Under the pieces are notes generated by a model that did not search any database, was not told the origin of the DNA, and saw nothing but the letters and a program-made list of their open reading frames with translations. A stretch of 64,000 bases of DNA from Undaria pinnatifida (Eukaryota; Sar; Phaeophyceae; Laminariales; Alariaceae), in NCBI GenBank assembly GCA_012845835.1, contig JABAKD010000008.1, forward strand, positions 3,213,651-3,277,650. Direction: 5' to 3'. The position numbers and the translations under genes are program-made. Below, in pieces: positions 44,975 to 55,819 of this stretch. Every line of letters begins with the position of its first letter. The first letter of the stretch is position 1.

Positions 44975-45634
44975 CTACCCTCGAGTCGCAGAGTGCACAC
45001 GGGATAACACACTTCTTTGTAATTCCGCGTTTGCCCAACTAGTCAGAGCCCATCGGCCCTCACGCTGCAACACCGCCCGTGTTGCACCCCCCGCCGACAA
45101 GTGCGTTGCGCCTCCAATCCTCAGGGAGTGCAAGGCGTACTCCTCCGCACGCACACCCGCCAACGCAACCACTTTCCGCAAAGCTACCGTCGCTTAGTGT
45201 TGTGTCCACATGGACCATCTGCCATTACCAACGACACACGCAACCAAGGGGGCCGAAGAGGGAAGAAACAAGTAACAAGACATCAATTCGATCATTAGAT
45301 CGACGGCGCCGCCACCTTCCCCCACGCGCATCGACGGACCCTTTCGCACATGCGTGACAACCGCCCCTTTTCGCGGTTGGTCCCCCTGCGGCCCGCGGAA
45401 TCGAACCTTGACATGATCCGCGGTTGACCACTGCGCAACCGTAAGCTGAATATTTCCGCAAAAGAATGCAACATCAGCACGCCGCAAACAATAAGTCTCG
45501 TGAACTCGTAACCGGGTTTCCGCGAACATTTCTGACGCGCGAGTCAAGAGACAGAACGAAGCGCACAGGGCCGGCCACAAAACACGACCCCCGGCACGCC
45601 ACGTGGGGATCAGCTTCTCGCCCGCGAGCAGCAT
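44975..45634 (-). pseudogene. Tyrosine recombinase, copy 2, internal nonsense
   Basis: Starts at ATG 45634, overlapping the RNase H stop by 25 nt as in copy 1. The frame stops after MWTQH where copy 1 has MWTQRQAM (CAA to TAA), then continues in the same frame with LRKVVALAGVRAEEYA, HSLRIGGATHLSAGG and GRWALTSWANAELQRSVL to a stop at 44975. The C-terminal tail lost in copy 1 is therefore readable here, and it contains no tyrosine. Confidence 0.85.
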
Positions 45635-46221
45635 ATCTCACGGACCGCACGCATATTAACGAGGACGGAAGCGCGATCCCAGCGTGAGATACCGTCCGCG
45701 GCAACGCTAAAAATACCCCGTACGTGTTTCGCGTCGAAGTGCCAACCAGAGGACAATTTGAGCACACCAAGGAGGCGCATCAACGCGCCCGATCTCGGCT
45801 CCTTCCCGCCTCGACAACGCCGCACCCACTCTACGGCTGCTTCATTGTCGCCACGCCACAACACGCAGTCCCCCAACGCGGCCGGGCGCTCGGCGCACGG
45901 AGATACGACGACCCACGCGGAGACGACCATACCTAGCAGTTCGAGGACGTTAATCGATATATCGGTCTCGCCTGCAACTGACTTGCTCGACCCGCAAAAT
46001 CGAGATCGTTCCCCGGCGTCAATATCGTATCTCCAGTACACCCCAGTTTCAAGGCAGAAACCCCCGACACCGGTTTTGGATGCACCCGAAAACGGAGTAC
46101 GTTGGGAGGGGCGCTCAAGCAAATGATACATCGGAGCCGACAAGGTTCTTCCGCGCGCGTCCAATCCCTCCTCAATAAACCATCGCCAAAACTCGAGGTT
46201 CCCTTGAAACTCGGGTCCCAA
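45610..46221 (-). CDS. RNase H domain, copy 2, open
   Basis: An uninterrupted 203-codon frame covering the RNase H part of the polyprotein: FSGASKTGVGGF (first catalytic Asp position reads GAS instead of DAS), INVLELLGMVVSAW, CVLWRGDNEAAVEW and HFDAKHVRGIFSVAADGIS. It is open where copy 1 is frameshifted by a 10-bp duplication. It continues upstream into the RT C-terminal part in another frame. The Asp-to-Gly change at FSDAS should abolish RNase H activity (family knowledge). Confidence 0.8.
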   Translation of the reverse strand: MGPEFQGNLEFWRWFIEEGLDARGRTLSAPMYHLLERPSQRTPFSGASKTGVGGFCLETGVYWRYDIDAGERSRFCGSSKSVAGETDISINVLELLGMVVSAWVVVSPCAERPAALGDCVLWRGDNEAAVEWVRRCRGGKEPRSGALMRLLGVLKLSSGWHFDAKHVRGIFSVAADGISRWDRASVLVNMRAVREICCSRARS

Positions 46222-46261
46222 GACGAGGCGCTGCCCGGGGTTGGCCGTACGACAACCAAAT

Positions 46262-48503
46262 CAGATCAGCAGATATGCGCGGCATACCCACCGCAGCCAA
46301 CAAACGGTTCACGAAAAACCGCCCCGGACGCACAGCAAAGGAGACATGTATAAGGAAGCCAACGAGCTGCGACACCTGCTTCGCTGAAGCAGATGTACGA
46401 GGCGAGGGCCACTCCGCAAGGAGATTTGCAGCTGGAGGCGCTTATGGGACGGCAAGGTAACCGTAAGCGCCTCCGCGCCAATGATCCAACCCAACGCCTC
46501 CAGTTGCGTGTCCCAGTCAGTGATTTTTCTGGTGGACAGGAGGGGCGGATCAGAGACACCACGTTCGCCCAACAAGCGAAAATGGTCCGATGCCAGCGAC
46601 TGGACAGCGCGCAAACAACGGCGACCGTCCGGCCACCATTGCAACTCGACGACAATGCCATCGTCTACGTAATACCTCACAAAGAAGTAGTTCCCGGCGT
46701 TGCCACCAGAGCCAGAAACAGGCCCACAATCACCCGGGATAGGGACAACTGGAACCCCCCGCGGCGGGAAATTCCGACGTGCGCGACGGCAGCAACCCCT
46801 TTTTGGGAAACATCTGCGACTTGAAAACCGAAATCAGATCCGGCAGATATGCGCGGCATACCCACCGAAGCCAACAAACGGTTCACGAAAAACCGCCCCG
46901 GACGCACAACAAAGGAGACATGTATAAGGAAGCCAACGAACTGCGACACCTGCCTCGCTGAAGCAGATGTACGAGACGAGGGCCATTCCGCAAGGAGATT
47001 TTTTTGCAGCTTGAGGCGCTTATGGGACGGCAACGTAACCGTAAGCTCCTCCGTGTCAATGATCCAACCCAACACCTCCAGTTGCGTGTCCCAGTCAGTG
47101 ATTTTTCTGGCGGACAGGAGGGGCGGATCAGAGACACCACGTTCGCCCAACAAGCGAAAATGGTCCGATGCCAGCGACTGGACAGCGCGCAAACAACGGC
47201 GACCGTCCGGCCACCATTGCAACTCGACGACAATGCCATCGTCTACGTAATACCTCACAAAAAGTAGTTCCCGGCGTTGCCACCAGAGCCAGAAACAGGC
47301 CCACAATCACCCGGGATAGATACAACTGGAACCCCCCGCAGCAGGGAAATTCCGACGTGCGCGACGGCAGCAGCCCCTTTTTGGGAAACATCTGCGCCTT
47401 GAAAACCGAAATCAGATCCGGCAGATATGCGCGGCATACCCACCGAAGCCAACAAACGGTTCACGACAAAACCGCCCCGTACGCACAGCAAAGGAGACAT
47501 GTATAAGGAAGCCAACGAGCTGCGACACCTGCCTCGCTGAAGCAGATGTACGAGACGAGGGCCATTCCGCAAGGAGGTTTTGCAGCTTGAGGCGCTCATG
47601 GGACGGCAACGTAACCGTAAGCACCTCCGTGTCAATGATCCAACCCAACACCTCCAGTTGCGTGTCCCAGTCAGTGATTTTTCTGGCGGACAGGAGATCA
47701 GATCAGAGACACCACGTTCGCCCAACAAGCGAAAATGTTCAATGCCAGCGACTGGACAGCGCGCAAACAACGGCGACCGTCCGGCCACCATTGCAACTCG
47801 ACGACAGTGCCATCGTCTACGTAATACCTCACAAAGAAGTAGTTCCCGGCGTTGCCACCAGAGCCAGAAACAGGCCCACAATCACCCGGGATAGAGACAA
47901 CTGGAACCCCCCGCGGCGGGCCATTCCGCAAGGAGATTTTGCAGCTTGAGGCGCTTATGGGACGGCAACGTAACCGTAAGCACCTCCGTGTCAATGATCC
48001 AACCCAACACCTCCAGTTGCGTGTCCCAGTCAGTGATTTTTCTGGCGGACAGGAGATCAGATCAGAGACACCACGTTCGCCCAACAAGCGAAAATGTTCA
48101 ATGCCAGCGACTGGACAGCGCGCAAACAACGGCGACCGTCCGGCCACCATTGCAACTCGACGACAGTGCCATCGTCTACGTAATACCTCACAAAAAGTAG
48201 TTCCCGGCGTTGCCACCAGAGCCAGAAACAGGCCCACAATCACCCGGGATAGAGACAACTGGAACCCCCCGCGGCGGGGAAATTCCGACGTGCGCGACGG
48301 CAGCAGCCCCCTTTTTTTTTTTTTTTTTTGGGAAACATCTGCGCCTTGAAAACCGAAATCAGATCCGGCAGATATGCGCGGCATACCCACCGAAGCCAAC
48401 AAACGGTTCTCGAAAAACCGCCCCAGACGCACAACAAAGGAGACATGTATAAGGAAGCCAACGAGCTGCGACACCTGCCTCGCTGAAGCAGTTGTACGAG
48501 ACG
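46262..48503 (-). repeat. Tandem amplification of RT active-site segment
   Basis: Units start at 46262, 46829, 47411 and 48358 (each ATCAGATC..GCAGATATGCGCGG), with an extra partial unit from about 47931. Full units are about 570-580 bp and over 95% alike. Each full unit covers the FVRYYVDDG active site to VNRLLASVGMPRIS. The unit copies differ by small indels (T-run expansion near 48310; AGATCAGATCAG variant near 47695 and 48054). Next to it, the RT N-terminal part present in copy 1 (29520-30230) is deleted. Confidence 0.9.
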
Positions 48504-50145
48504 AGGGCGCTGACACCGTCTCAAGAGGGGGGATTTACCGAGGCGAGATGACCGAGGCTCGCGGAGCCTTGCTCGGCCATCGCCTGCACCACAACCGCCC
48601 GAGCATCCAAGCAAGGGTCGACCGCAACGAATCGCAAGGCACCCGAACGTACGCCATCAAACGCCCATTGTACACGCAGCAAGTCAGCCGGCAACTCACT
48701 CACACGCACACAAGAAACCGTAACTTTCTCGCCGAAGGGGACCGAGCCCGGAGCCACCGCCACGCGAGCACGCCCCACACCCCTATCGCCAGCCAAAGCT
48801 ACCAACGCACGCCCACGCAGCCCCCCTCCTACACCTTGGGTGGCCGGCCGGGCACCCGCTCCCCCGCTGGCCCCCGGCGCCGTCACCGCTCTACCAACGG
48901 CAAGCTCAGCAGCCGCCCCCCCAGGTGTTGGCCCAACCGACAGGAAGGGACCGTGTCCTCATCCAGAACCAGCGCCGCCACTACCACCCCCGGACCCACC
49001 GCGGGGCTCTGAGCGCAGCACCGCCCGCGACCCACCAGCCGGCGCCGCCGAACTGCCACTGTCGCGAAGAGCATCAGGTGAAGTGGCGTCGGCCAGGGGA
49101 GCCGAATGCAAGAATTTGCAGTTGGAGACGAAGATCGTCGTTTACCATCTTGCTCATGACAGCCCGCGCCGCGGAGCCAGAGAGCAGGATAATATTGCTG
49201 GTTGCTTGGTTTTGCTTGGGTGTGCCGGCGTAGGTCGGCAGACGCTGTCGTGAAGGCGGCATCGATCGTTGCCACCCTCTCCCGGCAATGGCGGTCGCCG
49301 TCGCTGTCGAGGGAAAACCCACCAGACAGGACCGCCACAAGAGCCTGGCGCAAGAAATCGAGGCGGTCAGCGACCATCAGCAGGTGTTCGACCATCCCTT
49401 CCGCGCGCGGCCCGTACGCACGAACGTCAAAGTCACTGATCGCGCGGAGCTGGGTAGCCACTGACGTCGTGACGTTGACGTCCTCGCCTACGAAGGACTG
49501 GATATCCGCTGCCGAGTCGCCAATGTTGGGAGGTATGCGCCCGCGGAGCACCCAATGTTTCCTGGACGCCATCTTTTCCCATAGCGCAGTGTCGTCAGTT
49601 AACTGCGACCTTTGGACGTGGCGCTCTCTCGCGTCCCCACTGTCCCGCGGGGCCGGCTGCTGAGCGGCAAAGTTGTCTATGAACTGCTGGAGCATGGCCT
49701 CGACGTGCTCGGTTTTAGACGCGCCACCAGCCACCGCATCCTGCAGGGTTTTAAAGGAGGCCAGCAGTTGTTCCATCGTCGACTTGAGGCGGAACACATC
49801 TCCGTCTATCCGAGCAAACTCGCCAGACACCTGCCCTTGCCAGCGCAGCACTTCAGCCTATATTACCCCCGCAGCCTCGGACACAGCGGGACTGGGGCTG
49901 AGCAAAGATGGTGCCGCGGTGGCAGACGCAGCAGTAGCAGCAGCCGAAGCGGCTGCGGCACGGCGACCTTCGGACTCAGCTTGCACAGCAGCCAGAGCTT
50001 CGGCACGGCGTTTGTCGACCCCAGCTTGCACAGCGTCGACAGCAGCATGAGCCTCGACTCGAGCAGCAGCCGAGGCGGCCTGATTAGAACCGCGTACAGC
50101 AGCAGCCACGAGAGCTTCAGCCTCCGGTGACTTGCACTCCTCCAT
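48504..50145 (-). pseudogene. Gag-like ORF, copy 2, with nonsense and deletion
   Basis: ATG at 50145 (MEECKSPEAEALVAA). The frame meets a TAG after EAAGVI, where copy 1 reads ITSAEV. It reopens as a 322-codon frame (49851-48883) containing LKSTMEQLLASFKTLQDAV, MASRKHWVLRGRIPPN, IQSFVGEDVNVTTSVATQ and VRAYGPRAEGMVE, continuous where copy 1 is broken. About 285 bp present in copy 1 (30845-31130) are missing near 49128, and about 18 bp are inserted near 49199. Confidence 0.75.
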
Positions 50146-50185
50146 CGTCGGGGAGTGCACGAACTTAAACTAGCCTTAAACTAGA

Positions 50186-50397
50186 ACTTAAACTAGTCTG
50201 TATCACACCTTGAACCTGTAAGCTCTGACTCTGCTCCCCTACGCGCTCCGCGTGCAGGTCGTCGCCTACACAGCTGGGCCAGGTGTGCCCAATGCTATCG
50301 CTCATACGACTATGAATTACCGCATTGATCTGATTGGTCAAACTTCTTACGTACGTACAAAACCCATATTTTCTCATACTTCGATAATATTCTGCTT
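50186..50397 (-). repeat. Split direct repeat A1, copy 2 outer end
   Basis: Outer 5' repeat, ending ATATTCTGCTT before unrelated sequence. It matches A2 at 44530-44742. Confidence 0.88.
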
Positions 50398-50755
50398 TTT
50401 TACCAACGGTTCACCTAACATGCATCTACCGCAGGGCGCACATTTTTTTTTTTTCCGACACCTGCGTATTGTACCAAAACTTTTTTTCGCCCTTCGAGAG
50501 GGGGGGTAGGCTTAGGCTCATTATGCTAGTATTTCTTTTCGCATAATTGGCGTTTCGGGGCATAAGGAAAGCATAATTCTTAAAAAGGATTGCTCGAGCA
50601 CGTTTTGGGCATATTTAGCCCAATAAGGATCATATTCGCCTGTAGCTGCTCCATATTGAGCACAATGCCTGCGCATGATGAGGGCATTTATGGCGCCTGA
50701 TGCTCAATAATCGTTCGACTCGCTGTGGGACAAAACTACCCATATAAGACTGAAC

Positions 50756-51058
50756 GACAGACGAGATAATCAGAAGGGTGTTCTTAAATACGTAGCGCCA
50801 AGCGCCTTGGTGAAACCAACCAATGTCGAGGCCCTCGTAGCAGAGATGGATGCGTACAACGTTGCGGCGGCTGAGACGGATGCTGGATACGATTTGTGGG
50901 CTTTCTGGCATGACAACAACATACAGGCTTAAACTTCCTGCTTGGTACAATGTAGCCAAAGACGTAGCCTTGATCCAACCCTCTTCCGCTTTCATGGAAC
51001 GGGTGTTTTCTATCCTTCGTGCTTGCATGGACTCTAGGCAGGAAAATTTTAAAGTAAG
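50756..51058 (+). pseudogene. hAT transposase C-terminal (dimerisation) fragment
   Basis: The frame from 50756 reads KGVLKYVAPSALVKPTNVEA ... GYDLWAFWHDNN and stops after IQA. A one-base shift continues LKLPAWYNVAKDVALIQPSS, AFMERVFSILRACMDSRQEN. The W-x8-P-x-L-x5-D/A-x4-P-x-S-x2-x-E-R-x-FS pattern is the hAT C-terminal dimerisation domain. No upstream catalytic domain or TIRs were found, so this is a relic. It is the only transposase trace that could be related to the hAT-like MITEs in this window. Confidence 0.78.
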
Positions 51059-51069
51059 TGCTACTTAGA

Positions 51070-52150
51070 CCGCAAAGCTTCAACGAAAGCACGAAAGCTT
51101 CCACGAAAGCTTCCACGAAAGCTTCCACGAAGGGTTAGGGGTTAAGGTTAGGGTTAGAGTTAGGGTTAGGTTCCGTGAAAGCTTCCGTGAAAGCTTCCGT
51201 GAAAGCTTCCGTGAAAGCTTCCGTAAAGGCTTCCGTGAAAACTTTCGTGGAAGCGAATTTACTCCAGCTTGAAAGTTTCGGTAGAAAGCTTCCACGGATT
51301 CAGGAAGCTTCCACGAAAGCTTCACAAAGGGTTAAGGTTAGGGTTAGGGTTGGGGTTAGGTTCCGTGAAAGCTTCTGTGAAAGCTTCCGTGGAAGAGCCG
51401 TGAAAGCAAGTAAATTTACCTCCGCGAAAGCTTCGGTGAAAGTAATTTATTTCCACCAAACAAACCTTCCGTGAAAGCTTCCCTGAAAACTTTCGTTGCA
51501 ACAAATTTACTCTAATTTAAAATCTTCGGTAGATTGCTTCCACGATAGCTTCCACGAAAGCTTCCACGATAGCTTCCACGAAAGCTTCCACGATAGCTTC
51601 CACGAATGCTTCCACGAAGGGTTAGGGGTTACGGTTAGGTTCCGTGAAAGCTTCCGTGAAAGCTTCCGTGGAAGCAAAGTTACTTCCGCGAAAGCTTCGA
51701 TGAAAGCAATTAATTTACTTCAACGAAAAAAGCTTCCGTGAAAACAGTCTTCGTGGAAGCAAATTTACTCCGTGGAAGCTTCGAAAGCTTCCGTGGAAGT
51801 AAATTTGATTCCGTGGAAGCTTCCGTGGAAGATTCCGGGAAAGCTTTCATGGAAGCTTCCGTGAAAACTTTCGTGAAAGCAATTTGCTTCCACGAAAGCT
51901 TCCGTGGAATTTTCCGTGGAAGTAAACTTCGCAGAAGCTTTCACGGAAGCTTCCGTGGAAGTAACTTTTGTGGAAGTTCCCGTGGAAGATTTCACGGAAA
52001 CTCCATGGATGCAACTTCCGTGGAAGCTTCCACGACAAAATTCCGTGGAAGTTAGCTTCCACGCTTCCATGGAAGCTTCCACCGCTTCCACGGAAGCTTC
52101 AATGAAAGCGATGAAAGCTTCCATGGAAGCTTTCATGAGCTTCCACCAAA
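51070..52150. repeat. AAGCTTCC satellite with interstitial telomere-like repeats
   Basis: Over 1 kb of degenerate short units of the form AAAGCTTCCGTGGAAGC or its complement CACGAAAGCTTCC, dense in AAGCTT and palindromic. Blocks of TTAGGG-like DNA occur at about 51128-51172, 51328-51360 and 51619-51638. ORFs rich in KASVKAS or SFHESFH are artefacts of the repeat. Confidence 0.92.
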
Positions 52151-54437
52151 AATGCAGATATCTGATAGTGCAGGTGGCCCAATAAACTTTTACCAGTACG
52201 AATTTCCCCATGTTGTCGAACTTTCTTATGAAAAAATGAAAAACGTAAGCTATGAGTACGACCGATTGAATGGTTGAAACTCAACTTTGCAACTTGAACT
52301 TGAAAAATACTCTCCCCGGCAAACCCAGGAAATGAAACTGCTTGGATACTGACAGGTCCCCCCGGATATCCGGCCGACCTGCCATCCCGCCGTTTCAGGG
52401 AGGAAGAGTGTTATGAGGCTCAGGTTGGGTAAGCAATAATTGGTTAACCTTTTGAGTGGTCAAACGGACTAAAAAACTCACCCACATACTTCGTAGTAGT
52501 CTAAATTACAAGTAACAACAACGCAGCTTGCAAAGATGAGTATTGGCCCGAATTCGTCGAACTCACGGCTCACCTCACTAATTATTTAACAACGGACTTT
52601 GGGTGTACTGATGTCGTTGGGGAGAAAGAACGTTTAATAATGTGAAGACAACACACACATACCATGTATACTGCTAAGGCACGTCGCACAATGAACTAGA
52701 AACAGTAAATGCAAGGTTTCTACACTGACGCGCTTCCATTAATGATCCCAAAGCTGAACCGCTGTACTACTACTAATAATATTGAACAAGTATATTATCA
52801 GGTTGAGCACGAGACCGCATGCATGACAATAATACAAGAACCGCCAACGCAGTAGCTTGATGCAATTGGGAGTTTGACCAGTTGAAGGCGTCTGTCACGC
52901 TCCTCATTCCCACCCTTGAATGAGGTTTTTCTTTTATATATATGGTGATGGAGAAAAAAGAGCAACTCTCAGGAACAGATCCCACCGGACAAACAGTGCG
53001 CTACCGCCTTGTCGGACAGGTCTCACCCGGCAAACAAGATCGATCTAGATCGGGCAAATTGAATTTACCAAGGATTGAAGTGCCCTGATCATCTAGATCA
53101 TGAAACGGGATATATCTCTGATATGGCATTCCCTGTCAGGTGTATCGTTTATACACAAGGCTCTCGGAAAAAACAGCGTTCTTCATTTTCACACGAGGCT
53201 CTCGGATAAACTGTGGTTCTTCCAAAAGGTTTTATGACAGTTCCAAATTAGAAACGCCTCGTCTACATACAATTTGGAACCCTCCCTTGAAAACCGTTTG
53301 CGAGCAGGTGTCGTAAGCGAGTTAATTGGGAGGCAGCGTCGTCTAGAGCAATCGAAACAGGAATCACAGCGTAAACATGGCCCCGTCATGGCGGATACCT
53401 CAGTGAACATCTTCTAAAAAAGAAGGTAGCATTATATAGCGCACGCATGGAGAAGGGCATGGCTAGTGATATGGGACGCGACCAGGGGTGGTGAGGCGCC
53501 AGTCGAACCACACCGTATGCGTAAGCAACGCATACCGCGCCAGCCCAGAGCTCGCAGACAGCCAGATGTTTGAGACTGCCCCCCGAAAACACACGAAAAA
53601 AAAACGAAACTGCGGCCGCCTCGGGCTGCGTGCGCCCACCCTAATGTTTAGGTTCGGGGTAAGCGGTGAATGTAAAGTCATGCACTCCATTATGTGTGTC
53701 GGACGAACGAGTGCTGTGCACTGACTGCTCATTCACCGCACCGCCCTCGCGTATATCGCTACATCATTGCAGCGTTCACGCATACTTGGGTCGATTTGAC
53801 GACGAACCACTGTCAACGTGAACAAATGACGAAACCATGCTTAGGTGCTAACCATCTTCGTCCCCGGACGGCACAAACGTTCAGGTTTGCGGGAAAAAAC
53901 AGCGAATGAAAAAGAAGAAAGGTGCGGCGAACGAACGGATGCTGTGCACAGACTAGGTTTACCGCACCGCACCGCTCTCGCTCAGCTCTAGCGTGCATCC
54001 CTGCATCATTGAAGGATTCCGCATCATTGGGCCATGATCTGAGGTCACCGTCAACGTGAGCAAGTCACCAATATAATAGACGCTCATAACCTCAGCCCCC
54101 ATACAAGAAAGGAGTGAAGGAACAACCGTCGCCATATTTTTTTGTTATCTCCGTTATAGGAAGTTGACCATCTCGACGTGCTCAAAGAAAACTACCCCAG
54201 ACAGGTGAAAAAACCCGCCTGGCAGAGGCGAGGTAAGACGCCCCCCCTGTGGAAAACAACGCCCCCACCGTGAGGAAAAACGCCCCCTCATGAGGAAAAA
54301 GCACTCATCCAACTCTTCCACTGCTTGCAAACCGGCTACGACGAGAGCAACAGGACGCATCGCAGCGACAGATCGTTGTTGGCTCCGTGCTTCGCCCTCC
54401 ATCTCCTCCGCATGTAGAATATGCTCGTTTGAGCGCT
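52151..54437. other. Unassigned, one duplicated block
   Basis: 52230-52300 and 52515-52590 carry the AGCTTGCAAAGATGAGT-type repeat. About 53700-53850 and 53930-54085 are diverged duplicates (GTCAACGTGAACAAATGAC against GTCAACGTGAGCAAGTCAC). Short CGCCCCC..GAGGAAAAA repeats lie near 54250-54300. No gene recognised. Confidence 0.45.
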
Positions 54438-55517
54438 CTACAGGCCGAGCTTGGTGCGGCGCCAGTGGCGGCGCTTGGCGTTGTAGCTGTAACGAGGCCA
54501 AATCGTCGGGGAAGGGGAGGGGGGGGGGGCAGGGCGAAGCGACGGGGCAGAAAGGCATATGAGTCCACGCGAAAAAGAGCAACATACAACGAACCTAGAC
54601 CACTGACAGGGGGCGAATTTTCTGAACACATGGACGGCTGCACAAGTGTACACAATTGTAAATTATGATTCCAATAACTGACATGCTGCCAGGTGCAAGC
54701 TTTTACCACAAGTCGAGTATTCATTCGGCTAGTTCTCGCCTCTGCTACTCTTCCTATGTAACTCGACAGGCCCCCCACTCTCCGCAACGCCGCCATTCGA
54801 GAAAAAAGTCAACCGCTTTCAAAGAAACGACCCTAATCGAACTACAACGTACTGGTACAGCGCCCCGGAAAGCATCTACCTTCATTTGAGCAACAAGCCT
54901 ACGTTTTCCGACAAAAAACGCAGGAGGTCGGCGTACGGGCATGCAAGCAGGTAGAGCCTTCCATACACCCACACAGCGACATACCCCCTCCCTCATGGTT
55001 GTCCTCACGGTTGTCACCGAGTATTACTTGCCATATTTCCGGTCGTCAAGATGTTTCCCATTTCACGCGAGTCGCACAAACAGCAAAAACCGAATCCACC
55101 CTCTCAACCAACGTACACACGTCGAGCCACAATCGCGCCAGTCGAATGCAAATACGCACAACTCCGCAAATTACCGCACGCAACTAACCGAAATACCTCG
55201 CCACCTAATAAAGAGGCGGCGACATATATTATAGTCAGCCACCCCACAGCTCTAGTGTTTACTTATGATGTTTGCCCTTTCTCGTTTGTCCCGACGCACC
55301 GATCACGCCGCAAGACGCCAAGTACGGGCTACTACGCTACTACCTTGTCGAATGTTGTGTGCGTAACGTAAATCGCCGACGAACTACAACAACAACCTCG
55401 ATCTCAATCTCACCGGATCTTGTTGTCCGTGCGCAGGCGGATCCAGTGAGGGATCGGCCTGTTCTGCTTCATCTTCTTTCCAAGTGTCACCTTGGTGCGG
55501 AAGGTCTTGTGGGAAGG
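54438..55517 (-). CDS. RPL39: Ribosomal protein eL39 (60S), initiator exon not placed
   Basis: Structural protein near the exit tunnel of the large ribosomal subunit. Exon 55517-55414 encodes [20 protein letters not shown] then [15 protein letters not shown], with acceptor GTCAG and donor GTGAGA. Exon 54486-54438, after acceptor TTACAG, completes the split Arg codon and encodes [15 protein letters not shown] and TAG. Both are diagnostic for eL39. Coding length is 50 residues plus an initiator Met, matching the family's 51. The Met must come from an upstream exon ending exactly after ATG. The only ATG followed by GT nearby is 55796-55794 (donor GTTTCG, weak). A TATATAAAG at 55819-55811 is a possible TATA box but lies rather close to that ATG. 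The intron between the two coding exons is 927 bp. Confidence 0.95.
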
Positions 55518-55810
55518 CTGACACAAAAATTGCGGGTTTCGTGGTGGTTGGAGGCAGCGGAGGAGAGGGGGTGGGGGGGGGAGGGGAAGGGATTTCGAAA
55601 AGGTGAGCAAACAACAATTGGCGCGAGCGACCTGAGAACGAAGGCTGAGGCTCACAATCGGGTCCATGTTTTCGGGGACCAGCAATTTGGAAGTAGTGCA
55701 TGACATTTCTGCAGTTCTGAAAGGAATAAAAGTTAGTCATGGTCTTTTGGTTGGGGTTTGAGCGTGCTCTTGACATGTTCATGCCCACGAAACCATCAAG
55801 ACCGCCATCC

Positions 55811-55819
55811 CTTTATATA
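55811..55819 (-). promoter_or_regulatory. Possible TATA box for eL39
   Basis: TATATAAAG on the minus strand, about 295 bp upstream of the first recognised eL39 exon. Supported only by motif and position. Confidence 0.3.

Larger units (their letters stand above)
43819..50397 (-). mobile_element. Tyrosine-recombinase retroelement, copy 2, with split direct repeats
   Basis: Minus-strand order: A1 (50397-50186), gag-like, amplified RT, RNase H, tyrosine recombinase, B1 (44912-44744), A2 (44742-44530), spacer (44529-43988), B2 (43987-43819). A1 and A2 match each other, as do B1 and B2 (169 bp each). The internal A2/B1 contact (ATTCTGCTT-T-GCACTTTGC) is what joining the two outer ends would create, as described for split direct repeats in PAT/Ngaro-like elements. 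Compared with copy 1 it has deletions in gag and in the RT palm plus tandem amplification of the RT active-site region. Confidence 0.88.

Noticed and set aside
51128-51360. Chromosome end
   Set aside because: Telomere-like blocks are short, degenerate and internal, with unique sequence on both sides.
51080-52284. ORFs with KASVKAS, SFHESFH or RKLSRKLS repeats
   Set aside because: All frames of the AAGCTTCC satellite are open for this reason; no start context or domain.
54154-54796. Minus-strand ORFs of 143 and 163 codons
   Set aside because: They overlap the last eL39 exon and its intron in other frames; eL39 explains the coding signal.
55272-55703. Plus-strand 143-codon ORF
   Set aside because: It is antisense to the eL39 coding exon.
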